Part shown: in pieces, positions 1 through 12,015 of the stretch
Numbering within the stretch: the stretch's first letter is position 1
Layout: the number at the start of each line of letters is the position of its first letter
From: Mesorhabditis belari
Taxonomy: Eukaryota > Nematoda > Chromadorea > Rhabditida > Rhabditidae
Reading direction: 5' to 3'
NCBI GenBank assembly: GCA_958450365.1
Contig: CAUEEP010000938.1
Location: 1,736,001-1,800,000, forward strand
Length of the DNA: 64,000 nucleotides
The notes under the pieces: generated by a model
The model's database searches: none
Seen by the model: the letters and a program-made list of their open reading frames with translations, nothing else
What the model was told of the DNA's origin: nothing
Position numbers and translations under genes: made by a program

Positions 1-60
1 TAGCCTACCCCACAGTTTGACCTCTTCAAAAGAAACCCATTTTGGTGCCAATGGAAAAAA
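1..60. repeat. Fragment of an inverted-repeat element
   Basis: The first bases resemble the arms of the element at 1266-1798: both contain CTTCAAAAGAAACCCATTTT followed by GGTG(C/T)CAATGGAAAA. It is cut by the window edge. I see nothing recognisable from 61 to 234. Confidence 0.5.
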
Positions 61-238
61 AGACTGAAAAATTCTTTTTGGCGGGGTCGTTTTATTGCGT
101 CGGGTTACGGTAGCTTCCGACGTTTGGCGCGGAAACGTCTGAAAAGTACGGTAGACGGTCCGAAAGGCATCTGTCGTCAGAATTTTATTATTTCAAGAGA
201 GAATTCCTTTAAATTGATTTAAAGTAAAATGAAATTAA

Positions 239-1219
239 CACGTTGACGACATTGTCACCTGATGCTGTCTGACACATATTCGTTTGCCTGGGACATTGTC
301 ACCTGATGTCAGGTGACAGTACCAAAATTGATTTTTTTGTGCATATTTATGTTTGCTGATGATGGATATTAAATAAGCAAGTAGGGTAGTATCTATATTC
401 GACTTGGTCCCGGAAAATGTCGATTTAACCGTTGATTATTAAAATTTTAATTTTTTATAACATAATAGATATGTTACGTCCGAATCTGAGGAGACGTCCA
501 TCTCCGATCCGGACGTCCGAATCTGAGGAGATTCATTCTCCTCTGAAACGGACGTCCGACTCAGAGATGGACGTCCGACTCTGAGTCGGACGTCCGTTTC
601 AGAGGAGAATGAACTTAGTAGAATTTAGTAGAACTTGAAAAAGCACAATCACATCAATTTTACCTTTGAATTTGAAAGAAAAAGGAAAATTTGAATCTGA
701 ATACATGTGTTTTGTTCAAAACATTGGATTTTGCATTTAAACTATTTGTTCTCAAGATCGGACGTCCGGTTTCGAGAAAAATGATCATTCTCTTCCGAAA
801 CGGACGTCCGACTCAGAGTCGGACGTCCATCTCTGAGTCGGACGTCCGTTTCAGAGGAGAATGAATCTCCTCAGATTCGGACGTCCGGATCGGAGATGGA
901 CGTCTCCTCAGATTCGGACGTAACAGATATAAGAACAATCAGAACTACAACTAACAAGATCTGGAATTATTTAGAGAGCCAACGGCGATAAGTGCTAGTT
1001 ATCTCCTACTTAGAAACATCACCAATGAATAAAACTTTCTAGATTGTTGTTATTTCATCATTATCAAATAATCATTTTAAACTTTCACAAAAATTTTAAG
1101 TTTGAAAAAAAAGAACTCTGTGGGACATTGTCACCTGATGTCAGGTGACATTTTTTGTCGAAAAAAACAACGTTGTCCCATGCGATTTTTTGTGCAAAAA
1201 CGCCATTGTCGTCAACGTG
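239..1219. mobile_element. piggyBac-like non-autonomous element
   Basis: The ends are perfect 12-bp inverted repeats, CACGTTGACGAC at 239-250 and its complement at 1208-1219. They are flanked by TTAA on both sides (235-238 and 1220-1223), the target duplication typical of piggyBac transposons. A subterminal palindromic motif (TGTCACCTGATGTCAGGTGACA-like) occurs inside each end, near 297-319 and 1125-1150. No transposase frame is present, so the element is a passenger. A second foldback element (473-924) is nested inside it. Confidence 0.75.
473..924. mobile_element. Foldback element with ~140-bp inverted arms
   Basis: The arms 473-613 and 785-924 are almost exact reverse complements. They begin GTTACGTCCGA and are built from modules separated by the palindrome GGACGTCC. 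AGATAT lies directly outside both ends (467-472 and 925-930), a probable 6-bp target duplication. The loop is AT-rich and noncoding. The terminus and the GGACGTCC modules resemble the foldbacks at 9198-10008 and 22296-22410, so this is probably a related family. Confidence 0.75.
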
Positions 1220-1265
1220 TTAAACCCAATTTGTTTAATTACTTTTTAAATTATTATTTTTAATT

Positions 1266-1798
1266 TATTGGATTGGTGAATTGAAAACTGCCGGCTATTG
1301 TCATATGTGACAGTTTGAGCACTTTCTTCAAAAGAAACCCATTTTGGTGTCAATGGAAAAGTTGTAGAGAATCAAAAACGAAGCTTATATCCAAATTTTC
1401 AGAACGATTCAAAAACTGGTTTTCAAGAAATGCCAAATTCACGAATTTTCACAAAACTTGCATTTTAGGCGAAAATACTAAGTGTATCTTTTTGGAAATT
1501 TGGCTATAAGCCTAATTTTTGATTCTCTACAACTTTTCTATTGACACCAAAATGGGTTTCTTTTGAAGAAAGTGCTCAAATGCTCAAACTGGGACATCTC
1601 CAGTCCTCGATTTTTGAGTCTCACACTTGTCTCACAAACAAACCAAAATCCTACTGCGAAAGAGGAATCCGCAAATTGCCTGTAAAATGGGCAAAAGTCG
1701 TCAATAATAATGGAAATTATTTGGAATGAATTGATGGTTTTATGTTGAATAAATTTTAGTTCAAAGTCGCGCAGTTTTCAATTCACCAACCCAATAAT
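1266..1798. mobile_element. Inverted-repeat element, about 530 bp
   Basis: The outer ends match as inverted repeats (TTATTGGATTGGTGAATTG at the left, its complement at 1780-1798). A second pair of inverted arms lies at about 1315-1380 and 1517-1590. No transposase is visible. The two short frames inside are not credible proteins. The family is unknown. Confidence 0.6.
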
Positions 1799-1906
1799 AA
1801 ACTTAAAAATAGAAGATTCAAATCATTACTTGAAAGAGTAAAGTTTAAGTTTTATAGCTAGAAATCAAAGATTCAAATCATTAATCAAAGGAAAATAATA
1901 TTTTAG

Positions 1907-4314
1907 GTGCCAAGCGTTTTCCTTGTCATGGGTTTGTTGTTTGCAGTATTTCAAACGATTGGGTTAACTTTATTGGGTGAACCGGTTGAGGTTTGTTTTC
2001 GAGAATCGATTCATGATCATTATTTCAAGAAATTCTTTGCAAAAATCCTTTTATAATAAAGATAAATCTTTATAGAAATCGACTAATGAAAGATTTCTGT
2101 GTTAGATTTGTTTTTTGTTTATCTAGACTTGTACTTGTGTCTGTTAGACTTAGATTAGATTGATTTAAAAGCTTTAGAATTTTTGTACTAGGTGGCTAGC
2201 TGTTAGGGAAAGAATATGAAAATGTAAATTTAATTTGAAAGCTTATTTGAATAATCTATCAAATCATCTAGTCAATCCCGTACAACAAAAATGATTGCAA
2301 CAACTATTCTTGCTTGTTATTTCTCACTGGTTGGCTTGATTGAAAAGATTTTTATATCAATCGATAGCAAAAGAGATGACGAATCGAATGATACTAAAAC
2401 TATTTCAAATTGGTTAATTGAAAGCTGAGATATTTGAGTTTAAAGTTTGAGTTTAAAGTTCAAGTGTCAAAGCAAGCTGAAAGCTGGGAAAAAGCTGATT
2501 GTTTTTAATTTTTATGTAATTATTGTCTCAAAGATTTTGTAATGATCTTGAAACATAGAATAATTGATAGAGATAATCGTGTAAACACATGCAGAATCCA
2601 AGCATCGAAGACGAGCCCCTTCTCGTCACTCCACCCACCGAGTCTTCCCTTCAAGAAATGCTCTGCTCAACCACATTTCTCATGCTCTTTTTGACGCTTA
2701 CATTTAACGCAATTTGGGTTCAAGTGACTAGTGGATTGTACAAGGTGAAATAGTTTTTTAAAAATCTAATAATCTAAAGCTTTAGGCATTCGGTCAACAA
2801 TTTATCTCATCCGATATATTTCTGTCGTTGATCGGCTCTTTCTCCTCGATATTCAACTGCGCTAGTCGAGTCTTTTGGGGTCTAATGGCGGATAATGTGA
2901 GTCTTAGAATACGGAATTGAACAAATTACAGTCACCGCTCTAGTAAATAGTATTAATAATACTATTTCTAAATAGAAATAGTATTAATAATACTATTTCT
3001 AGTAAATAGTATTAATAATACTATTTACTTTTTGTTTTGCATTTTCTGGGGTAATATTTGGGGTAATAAAATACGCCTAAAATAAAATAAAATAAAATAC
3101 GCCTTTTTGATAAAATTCATGGCATTCAAGCGTTTCCTTACGGTTGACCCATCACAATTTAATGTAAGCCCTATTTCTGAAGAGGTTGAACGAGGGTTTT
3201 CGAGAAGACAGCGTCTTATTTGGTCATCAGATAAAAATAAAAAACGTGGATTACTTTTTCACACACCTAATTGTATTAGAGTTCGGCAAACAAAACCAAA
3301 ACCAAAACAGACCAAAACCAAAACCAAAACAAACCAAAACAAAACCAAAACAAACCAAAACAAACCAAAACCAAAACAAACCAAAACCAAAACAAACCAA
3401 AACTCAATTTGCATATAAATTAACATGTAAATTTCAAATTGTAAAATGCAAATTTGCCTTTCACTTTTTCTCACTCCACAAAATCTCGCGGCCGAAAAAA
3501 GGACCAAAACACGACCCCGAAATTTCGAAACAAAAAATAGCCTATGGGATAGATTTTTGGATGCTGATTTCAAATCTGCAAACAGATTTTCGCTAGCTCC
3601 TCCCAGTCGCGAGATATTGGCAAGTTTTGGTTAGTTTTGGTTTTGGTTTTGGTTTTGTTATGGTTTTGGTTTTGGTAGTTTTGGTTTTGGTTAAGTTTTG
3701 TTTTCCGAAGTCTAGTATTAATAATAGTATTAATAACAGTATTAATAATAGTATTAATAACAGTATTAATAATAGTATTAGACGAAATTGCAATAGTCCT
3801 TGATTCTCAGAGCTCTTATCAATCCTCGATGGCCATTGTGTGCACATTGGGAGCAGTGTTGATGTGGTTGTTGCCATTTGTGAAGAGTATCGGTGATCAA
3901 TGGCTTTTTATGGCTACTGTGAGTGCAATTTGTTAAACGATTAAAGATTTAAAACGGTAGATTTGTTTGATGTTTGGTTGTGTCGGTGGCACGTACAGTC
4001 TTCTCCCATTCGCCACTCATCGATGTTTCGGAAGAGCTCATTTTGGACTCCTTTATGGAGCGATACAGTCATCGATTGTGAGTTTTAAAAGATGCTCTTT
4101 GAAAAGCTAAAAGTAACGCTAAAAGTAGCGATTGTAAACGTATCTTTTTCAGACTCTAGCCGGTGTAATCACAGCACTTCTTTCACAATTCATTCTTCCC
4201 ATTCTCGGCTATGAATATCTCTTCTTGATTTGCGGTGGTTTCATGGCGATTTCGCTTGTTTTAACGACACTTATCCATTTCACTCCATACGCTTTAATCA
4301 GGTGTGCATTCTAA
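1907..4314 (+). CDS. MFS transporter, OFA/monocarboxylate-like, C-terminal half
   Basis: Six exons are read with consistent phase 0: 1907-1990, 2595-2744, 2786-2896, 3811-3918, 3961-4077 and 4153-4314. They give about 243 residues. The first exon (VPSVFLVMGLLFAVFQTIGL...GEPVE) fits TM6 plus the start of the central loop. The next begins with an acidic loop and TM7 (FLMLFLTLTFNAIWVQVTSG). Later exons contain SLIGSFSSIFNCASRVFWGL, SYQSSM and GGTYSLLPFATHRCFGRAHF, which I recognise from worm OFA-type members of the major facilitator superfamily. These proteins carry small organic anions across membranes; the substrate cannot be told from this sequence. TM1-5 must lie left of the window or be lost; the upstream 1.9 kb is transposon-rich. 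The stop at 4312-4314 follows a possible donor (AG/GTGTGC), so a further 3' exon is not excluded. Intron 2897-3810 holds repeat arrays. Confidence 0.8.
2940..3026. repeat. Palindromic AATAGTATTAATAATACTATT repeats
   Basis: Several copies of the self-complementary unit ATAGTATTAATAATACTAT lie in tandem in an intron of the MFS gene. They can fold into short hairpins. The same ATTAATA(A/C) words return at 3713-3780. Confidence 0.7.
3270..3780. repeat. Foldback with CCAAAA and GGTTTT arrays
   Basis: About 3290-3405 is a CCAAAA/ACAAAA array and about 3625-3700 its complement (GGTTTT). The outer edges (GAGTTCGGCAAACAAAAC, and the complement of TTTTGTTTTCCGAAGTC) also pair. The right edge runs into a 12-bp array ATTAATAATAGT/ATTAATAACAGT. 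Long frames here are low-complexity artefacts. Confidence 0.6.
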
Positions 4315-4349
4315 AGTCAAAGTCAATCTTTTAAAGTCATTTTTTTGGT

Positions 4350-4888
4350 GCTGGCATTAAGGTCAAGCTTTAAGTCGATTTAGGATAGCTTGGCTTGATC
4401 AGTCGGCTTGATCAGTTTGATTAGTCGGCTTGATCAGTTTGATCAGTCGGCTTTGATCCAACCTAGTGTCAAAGAGCTGATGTCAAAGAGACCTCTGGAT
4501 CAGTTCCATCCGTATTTGAGACTTGTTTAGATATAGTTTTAATGGCTCTTTTCTAGTATCTACAAAAAAAATCGGGTACTTTAACGAATGCCTTAAAAAA
4601 ATCGGATACTTTACAGCGATTCACCAATCAACTTTCAACATTTCCCATTTTTTCCCCTTTTATTTTCCCTTTTATTAATTTTTCTTTTTAAAAACTTAAT
4701 TCTGATTATATTGAAAGTAAAAACTCTATCTAAACTAGTCTCAAAAACTGATCAAGGAACTGATCCAAAGGTCAGCTCTTTGCCACTAGGTTGAATCAAA
4801 GCCGACTGGATCAGAGCCGATCAAGCCGATCAAGCCGATCAAGCCAAGCTATCCTAAACCGACTTAAAGCTTGACCTTAATGCCACTG
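4350..4888. mobile_element. Foldback element downstream of the MFS gene
   Basis: The arms are inverted: CTGGCATTAAGGTCAAGCTT near 4351 pairs with AAGCTTGACCTTAATGCCA near 4867-4885. Both arms carry short direct repeats of the word GATCAGTCGGCTT or its complement. The middle is AT-rich. No coding capacity is seen. Confidence 0.65.
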
Positions 4889-5020
4889 TTTAGTGGAATT
4901 CAATGTATTGGTGAGCAAATCTTAACCACTTTTTTTTGTACATATGTTTAGAAATCGCTCTAGTCACTAGTTGAGCATTTGCTTTAAATAGAAGAGGTTT
5001 TAGGATTGACTTTTCTATAA

Positions 5021-5232
5021 TTAAGTCAACTTAAGTCAATTTAAGTCAATTTAAGTCAATTTAAATCAATTTAAATCAATTTAAGTCAATTTAAATCAAT
5101 TTAAGTCAATTTAAGTCAATTTAAATCAATTTAAATCAATTTAAATCAATTTAAGTCAATTTAAATCAATTTAAATCAATTTAAGTCAATTTAAATCAAT
5201 TTAAATCAATTTAAATCAATTTAAGTCAATTT
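5021..5232. repeat. 10-bp minisatellite
   Basis: About 20 tandem copies of TTAAGTCAAT/TTAAATCAAT in irregular alternation of the G and A variants. Noncoding. Confidence 0.9.
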
Positions 5233-5520
5233 CCAAGTAAATTCAAGTAGAAAAACAAGCTTTTCAATCGAAAAATTCGATAAAAATTTCATAAAAAGTT
5301 CATAAAAAGAAACTCGGTGTAAAGGTAGGGAAAATTTGGCTATACACCAAACTTTTTGTGGTAAAAGTTGAATATTGAATGGAAATGTTAAAAGTTAGTT
5401 GTTAAAAATGACAAAATTACTTTATATTAATAGAAAAGAGTCGCTTTCATCTATTCAATTATTCAATTTTTAATCTATTCTACCCCACTAACTCTAAATC
5501 CAAAAAAACCTGGCTACGAA

Positions 5521-6056
5521 ATTATAATATATAATTATAATATAATAATAATATATAATTATAATATAATAATAATATATAATTATAATATAATAATAAT
5601 ATATAATTATAACTTTCAAAATCCTCCGTTGTAAACAGATTAGCCCTTTGTTTATAGAATTTTTCAAATTTAAACCGCGGTCAGGGCCCAGAAGTGGCTC
5701 ATTCCTTTTGCAAATTCCCTTTGCTTCCAATGCCTCTTTATCAAATTCATTTCCCGTTAGAGCCGCTAGATTATGGAACTTGCTCCCAAACGACATACGA
5801 GAAATTCAGTCGCTTTTCATATTCAAGAAACGTATCGATGCTTTAGATCTAGTGGCTCTTTGCCGTAAGTAATTGGCTTATTGATTTCAGTATGTATTGT
5901 ATGATTAAGTATCACTGTGCATTTCTCTATGATTTCTTTCACTTTATCGTTTGAATAAAGTATTATTATTATAATATAATAATAATATATAATTATAATA
6001 TAATAATAATATATAATTATAATATAATAATAATATATAATTATAATATAATTATA
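5521..6056 (+). mobile_element. LINE 3' end framed by AT-rich arrays
   Basis: Bases 5521-5610 and about 5960-6056 are near-identical ATAATATATAATTATAATAT arrays. Between them, about 5640-5872 encodes the last ~75 residues of a non-LTR reverse transcriptase. The motif SNSFPVRAARLWNLLPNDI followed by a FKKRI tail is typical of the C-terminus of worm and fish CR1/RTE-like ORF2 proteins. After the stop come a short 3' UTR, AATAAA, and an (ATT)n tail. The copy is heavily 5' truncated and dead. Its last ~155 bases recur on the other strand at 39407-39583. Confidence 0.75.
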
Positions 6057-6509
6057 CAAATCTAAGCCTTTAAATCCTTTTTCCATTATCCTTCGACTTC
6101 ATTTACATCAAAAAAAAATGCAGCTTTAACTGTAAATAATCTTCTAAATAACACTAATTTTTAGGGAAATCGAGGAAATCGTCGTCAGCCGACGCCAATC
6201 CCATTTCAGTCACTCCAGTTAGAATAACTAATTTTTATCAATCTTTATCAATCTTTATCATTTTTTTTTTTGCCAAAACCGGGTCCATCACATCATCTCA
6301 CTTTACGAATTGTTCAATCGTTTTACGAGAAATAAAAATTTTCGCAAAGTTTTCCAAAAAAAACAATGAAAAAGTTGGGCTCTTTGCGGGGGGAAAGCTG
6401 AGCAAACTGAGATTTGTTTTTATTTTTTAAAAAAACACCTCAACTTGCTCCACACAAATTTTTTTCAATTTAATATGTAACCTTTGAAATTTTCCGGTTA
6501 TCTGACTTA
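6057..6509. other. Unique AT-rich intergenic DNA
   Basis: Homopolymer-rich noncoding sequence; no gene, RNA or element recognised. Confidence 0.4.
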
Positions 6510-6902
6510 CCGTAAATACCGTAATAGTACCCCATCCCCATAATGACGGTGCGGAGTGTTGCGTAGTCTAGCTTTGAACGAGTTTTTCTCGGCGCTGGTT
6601 TAAGCTACAATGCGCGCTTAGGTATCAAAAAATAGCTGAAATTCAGGGCTATTTTCTGATATCTAAGCGCGCATTGTAGCATAAACCAGTGTCAAGAAAA
6701 ACGCGTTCAAAACTAGACTACGCAACACTCCGCACCGTCATTATCTTTGGTATCAAAAAATAGCCCTGAATTTCAGCTATTTTTTGATACCAAAGACGCA
6801 TTTTTTGAAAGTACTGGCGCTTTGAAAAAAATGAAATACTAAAAAACTTTTGCGACTACGCGACTGTACGTGGGAGATGGGGTACTATTACAGTATTTAC
6901 GG
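6510..6902. mobile_element. Palindromic MITE with CCGTAAATAC ends, copy 1
   Basis: TA lies outside both ends, and the terminal inverted repeats begin CCGTAAATAC(C/T)GTAATAGT. Inside are nested palindromes (GGTATCAAAAAATAG words and CATTGTAGC words). TA duplication and short inverted ends fit a Tc1/mariner-type MITE. A second copy lies at 60651-61063 in the other orientation. Confidence 0.75.
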
Positions 6903-8203
6903 TAAGTTTTTAACTTTTGTTCACAAAATTTCAATAGATTCTTTGTTAAACCGAGTATTTTCCTCTCAAATTCTCAATTTTCGAAAACTAATTTACGAAA
7001 ACTAATTCTTAGTCTATTTACTCTATTTTTTTGTCTTATCTCTTTTGTCTTAGTCTATTTTTTTGTAATGATAATTACCGGTAGCGTTTTTACCTCACGA
7101 GTAATGCGGTTTTTTTTTTTAAAACGCACACTTAGGAAAAATTATTGCAAAAAAAATGGCGCAAAAAAAATGACGACTTATATAAGTCTCTTTTTAAAGA
7201 TATTCAGTCGATTAACTGATTTGGTGGGAAATTCCCGTCACAAGTAAAGATATTCAATTTACTCGACGTGTAAAGAGGTTTTACTCGTAGTTACTCGACC
7301 AAAAAGGTCGATTCGTTGAGTTGTTATCGAGAAAATTACTCATGCGAATTTTACTCGAGTAATTTTACTCGATTACTCACTCGCGAGGAGCGCACTCTAA
7401 TTACCGGCGTACGATATCGATAAAGTGATGAAGCCAAAGTCTCAGCAAGTGTTTATACCATTTAGTCTCTAAAAATGCTTGACAATGACAATGAAAGATA
7501 TGGCTTTGACAAAATGTTGGCTTTGTCAAGCTAATGTCTCATCTGTCTAATCTAAAAACCTAATGTCAAGCTGCTTCATTCGGATCACATCATCAAGCGT
7601 ATTTGAGCGGTTGAGCTAAGTTTAGAAACATAAATTTCACTCTCAATTTTCTCTGTTCTTTACCAATGTCTGTCCAATTACCCGATCTTTAATCCATTGT
7701 GTTTTTCTTGATCTCAATCCCAAAAAAAACAATGCTTATTTCCTTCTTAAGCATTTGCATGATAATTTGTTGCTTTATTAGAATGAGAGAGGCCTTTGTT
7801 AGAGTCAATTATCTTTCGGAGGGAAAACGTTTTCAAGCTAATCGCTTTTTTTGAGAAAAGGGATTCAGGAAAAAGAGATGAAAGGGGGAAAAGAGAAAGA
7901 GATGAAAGGGGGAAAAGAGATGAAGGGAAAAGGTTAAAAGGGTTCACCTTTTATCCTTTCACCCCTTGGGGTCTCACTCTTCCAGAAAAAAAAGAAAAAA
8001 AAAGCCTCGGGACTCCTCAAATGCAAATCGATTTCTGAATAGGAAAAGACTTTTCTTCTGAGGGAAAAAGGTCCATAGGTAGAAGAGAAAGTCGAGAACA
8101 ACATTTAAAGACCTACAAAATTTTGAAGTTTCTTATTTTAGCTTTAAGAGACAGCTGATTTGTATGTTTAAATGAGAACTCGTCTGTAGGAAAATTCAAA
8201 GTA
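6903..8203. other. Intergenic stretch without recognised gene
   Basis: Mostly unique AT-rich sequence. Bases 7840-7930 hold a purine-rich short repeat (AAAGAGATGAAAGGGGG). ATGCAAAT at 8021-8028 is a POU-type octamer. Nothing else is supported. Confidence 0.4.
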
Positions 8204-8736
8204 CAGTACTGGACAATGAAATATCATATTTGAATAAACGATCGTCACTTTCGCGCGTCTGTAACTCCCTTGTATTTATCGTATTTCTAAATATTAATAT
8301 TACCATTGTGTAGCCCTTGAAAAGAGCTTTCAGAAAATGAATAACACTAATAGTTTAAAATCAAAGTTTAAACTCACTCTAGTTCTAACGATTGGATTGC
8401 TTAAATACTATTTTAAATTATATCTGTCGTAGCCGTTTACGAAATTCAGCCGCTAACGAATGATTCGTAATCGGCTGAATTTCGTAAACGGCTACGACAT
8501 ATATAGTACTGGACAATGAAATATGATATTTGAACAAAACGATCGTCACTTTCGCGTGCCTGTAACTCCCTTGTCTTTGAGTTTAAACTATTAGTGTTAT
8601 ACATTTTCTGAAAGCTCTTTTCAAGGGCTACACAATGGTAATATTAATATTTAGAAATACGGTAAAGACAAGGGAGTTACAGACGTGCGAAAGTGACGAT
8701 CGTTTTTCAAAGATGATATTTCATTGTCAAGTAGTG
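8204..8736. mobile_element. Two Tc1-like MITE copies around a small palindrome
   Basis: Copy one (8204 to about 8400) starts CAGTACTGGACAATGAAATA and loses its right end. Copy two (8505-8736) lacks only the first C and ends next to TA. The TIR start resembles Tc1 (CAGTGCTGG), and the flanking TA fits Tc1/mariner insertion. Between them, 8425-8499 is a nearly perfect 75-bp palindrome starting TGTCGTAGCCGTTTACGAAA. A complete relative is at 34211-34442. Confidence 0.75.
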
Positions 8737-8963
8737 TATCTGTAAACGAATTAGATCTTATTGCCATGTTAAATCTGCCCTATATTTAATCTTTTTGTAC
8801 CTGTGTTTCCCAACTGTAGTTTTACTGTACCATTTTTAGTTTTCTTTCTTTTTTTTTTGTGTGAAAGTATTGTAGCAATATTTTATATGCGGTTATGATT
8901 ATCTGATTCGCTTCTATTCGCCCTTGAATAAAGCATATATATATATATATATATATGTTGTGT

Positions 8964-9188
8964 GGCGGCCCAGAAAGGGAAGGGTCTGTGGTCGACCCCG
9001 TCCGATCTGCCAAGTTGAGCAACGTCGGCGCGGGTTAGTCGTGGGTTCGACTCCCATGGGTTCCCCTCCGAGCGCCCCAGCCCGGCCATCGGAGTATCAT
9101 CGGCTACGACAGCTACACTTCTGCCTCAGTAAATGTGGAAGCAGGTTGTGATCTGCGCTAAGTGCGAAGACAGATCAAAAAAAAAAAA
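8964..9188 (+). mobile_element. SINE with 5S rRNA-like head and tRNA-type B box
   Basis: The segment CCCGTCCGATCTGCCAAGTT at about 8997-9016, followed by GAGCAACGTCGG and GTTAGT, closely follows the middle of nematode 5S rRNA, including its internal A-box region. Where 5S box C would be expected there is instead a perfect tRNA B box, GGTTCGACTCC, at 9044-9054. A unique body follows, then 12 A's at 9177-9188. The insertion is bounded by a 16-bp duplication TATATATATGTTGTGT (8948-8963 and 9189-9204). It lies in the left terminus of the foldback at 9198. A frame crossing it is not a protein. Confidence 0.75.
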
Positions 9189-9197
9189 TATATATAT

Positions 9198-9501
9198 GTT
9201 GTGTCCGATTTAGATTTCCGTCGGATTTAGATTGAACTTATCGCGGACGTCCGATTTAGATTACAGTCTATATAGGACGTCCGATTTAGATTCAATCTAA
9301 ATCTTATATAGATTGAACAATAATATAAACATGCTTAATATATGTTCTTAAGCGTTTTCTGTAGTTTTCTGCATTTTTCAAAGGTCTTTTATTGATTACA
9401 GTCTATTATTTTTATTATTGTTCGATCTGTATCGAACGTCCGATATAGACTGTAATCTAAATCGGACGTCCGCGATAAGTTCAATCTAAATCGGACACAA
9501 C
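9198..9501. mobile_element. Foldback element, GTTGTGTCCGATTTAG ends, copy a
   Basis: Inverted arms begin GTTGTGTCCGATTTAGATT and consist of TTTAGATT-type modules separated by GGACGTCC. The first 7 bases also survive at 8957-8963 because the SINE insertion duplicated them. AT dinucleotide runs flank it. The central loop is noncoding and shared with copy b. Confidence 0.75.
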
Positions 9502-9515
9502 ATATATATATATAT

Positions 9516-10008
9516 GTTGTGTCCGATTTAGATTTCCGTCCGATTTAGATTCAATCTAAATCGGACGTCCGATTTAGATTGAACTTATCGCGGACGTCCG
9601 ATTTAGATTACAGTCTAATCGGACGTCCGATTTAGACTCAATCTAAATCGGACGTCTTATATAGATTGAACAATAATATAAACATGTTTAGTATATGTTC
9701 TTAAGCGTTTTCTGTAGTTTTCTGCATTTTTCAAAGGTCTGTTATTGTCTTTTTCTGAAAAGAAAACCCAACTATGAAATAATCAATAAAAGACCTTTGA
9801 AAATGCAGAAAACTACAGAAAACGCTTAAGAACATATACTAAACATGTTTATATTATTGTTCAATCTATATAAGATTTAGATTGAATCTAAATCGGACGT
9901 CCGATATAGACTGTAATCTAAATCGGACGTCCGCGATAAGTTCAATCTAAATCGGACGTCCGATTTAGATTGAATCTAAATCGGACGGAAATCTAAATCG
10001 GACACAAC
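9516..10008. mobile_element. Foldback element, copy b, back to back with copy a
   Basis: Same family as 9198-9501, separated from it by a 14-bp (AT)n spacer. The arms run about 230 bp each and include the loop sequences TTAAGCGTTTTCTGTAGTTT and complement, so almost the whole element is self-complementary. Confidence 0.8.
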
Positions 10009-10555
10009 ATATATATAACTTGGCTTTTGATGTTCTACGAGCTTTCTCAATCATCTTTAAGCCCTTTTTGGCTGGTTAACAAAAAGAGTTGACTAAATTA
10101 GTTGACTGAATTCTCAAGATCGTTTTTGAAAAGCTTAGAGTATGCTTTGTCAAATTTTCTTACATATCTAGTGCGTTTAAAAGCATGTGCAAAGCCAATT
10201 CGTATATTATTTTCAATATCTCAAATACTCAGCGTTCTCACGGGAGGGGAAAGCAACAAAAAACATCTGTTTTCATTGAAAAAATGATAGCAGAAAGCAG
10301 AAAATGGAAGCTACTGAATGAAACAAAAAAAAAAAAGCTTTTTCCTATAGATTATAAAAAGAGAAAAGAACGAAAGAGTTCAAATGAATGTTTTCCGAAA
10401 ATGCTAAAGGATTTGTGTACAAAAATACATTTTTTCACATTTTTAGTCTAAACTATTTTATTATTATTGATCTTTTTGAAGCTTATTGATCTTAGCTTCT
10501 AAATTGAACATGTTTTAGATATCTTTTGAAACTTTATGATCTCTAAGATTCATTT
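10009..10555. other. Unique AT-rich intergenic DNA
   Basis: No gene or repeat recognised; short frames have no protein-like composition. Confidence 0.35.
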
Positions 10556-10978
10556 TAGAGAATTCTACTTTAATTCTACTTTAATTCTACTTTAACTGTA
10601 CCTTAACTCTACTTTAACTGTACTTTAATTGTACATTCAATTGTACATTTAATTGTACATTTAATTGTACATTTAATTGTACATTTAATTCTACTTTAAC
10701 TGTACGTTAACTCTACTTTAACTGTACTTTAATTGTACATTCAATTGTACATTTAATTGTACATTTAATTGTACATTTATTTCTACTTTAACTGTACTTT
10801 AACTGTACTTTAATTATACTTTAATTGTACTTTAATTATACTTTAATTATACTTTAATTGTACTTTAATTATACTTTAATTGTACTTTAATTGTACTTTA
10901 ACTGTACTTTAACTGTACTTTAACTGTACTTTAATTATACTTTAATTGTACTTTAACTGTACTTTAATTGTACTTTAT
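10556..10978. repeat. 11-bp minisatellite
   Basis: About 38 copies of TACTTTAATTG with TACATTTAATTG-like and AACTG variants in blocks. Unique sequence follows to about 11650. Confidence 0.9.
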
Positions 10979-11650
10979 ATTAGATCTCAAATCAAGCCCT
11001 TTCTTTATTCTTCATTTTCTTTTGAACAACTATTTAAAAAGACAAAAAACAAAGATTAAGTGTGCTAGAAAGGATGTGTTTCCATTTTTAAATAATCAAT
11101 CTCTTTTATTAGGTAGGAGTTCAGGTTTTGCACTAGTTTTGATCAGAACAATTGATCCTTTAAGCCAAAAGTCCTAACCTAGCACTGAAAAGTCCTGGTT
11201 CACCAGTCCATTTCCAGTCCCAAAACCAGTAGCTGAGATCTCAAATCAATTGTACATTTGATATGATCTTTACTTCACAAATCATATAACTTTAGTTCTG
11301 ACTCTGTGGAATTCTTCTAGAGAAAAGGGGAAAAGAATAGGAAGAAATCTTTGCCAGCTGACTGCTTCTTATGATGAATGGGATAAGAAAGAAGAAAAAG
11401 AAGAAAAAGACGAAAGAAATCTCGGAAAAGTAAAGAAAAGAAAAGGGTTTTGCATTTAGGAAAGCCTTTTTCTTGAAAAGAAAGAATAGATTCCGATGTC
11501 CCATTCCCTTTTTGTCTTCAAGCATTTCGGATCTCATCTCTTGCTTTCAGATCTTTGTTTTATCTTTGTTTTATATTTTCATTTATCCATTCATCTTTCA
11601 TTTATGAAAAGATTGATATTTAAAAGTGTCATTGTTTAAGTTTCCTCCAT

Positions 11651-12015
11651 CAAATTCTTATCTGTTTTCTGATCCTTATCCTTAACTGAATCATTGATCA
11701 GTGATCCTTATCTGAATCTACCGCATTTCTTCGAATAGAAGACCAGGTAAAGAGTATGATCGCGTACTCCTGCGTAGCAGCCCTTTTTAAAATTTCTTTT
11801 CTTCATAAAAGCTTTCAATCAAGTGCTATAGAGCTGGAAAATGGCTCAAAAATACCACATGAGCTAACAGATTTTTGCGTAAGCCTGCTACGCAGGAGTA
11901 CGCGATCATACTCTTTACCTGGTCTTCTATTCGAAGAAATGTGGTAGATTCAGATAAGGATCACTGATCAATGATTCAGTTAAGGATAAGGATCAGAAAA
12001 CAGATAAGAATTTGA
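11651..12015. mobile_element. MITE (11721-11944) inside a larger palindrome
   Basis: The MITE has TA outside both ends and inverted ends CCGCATTTCTTCGAATAG / complement. Outside the MITE the palindrome continues for about 70 bp per side: CTTATCTGTTTTCTGATCC near 11658 pairs with GGATCAGAAAACAGATAAG near 11991. The insertion therefore sits at the centre of an inverted duplication of flanking DNA. Confidence 0.75.
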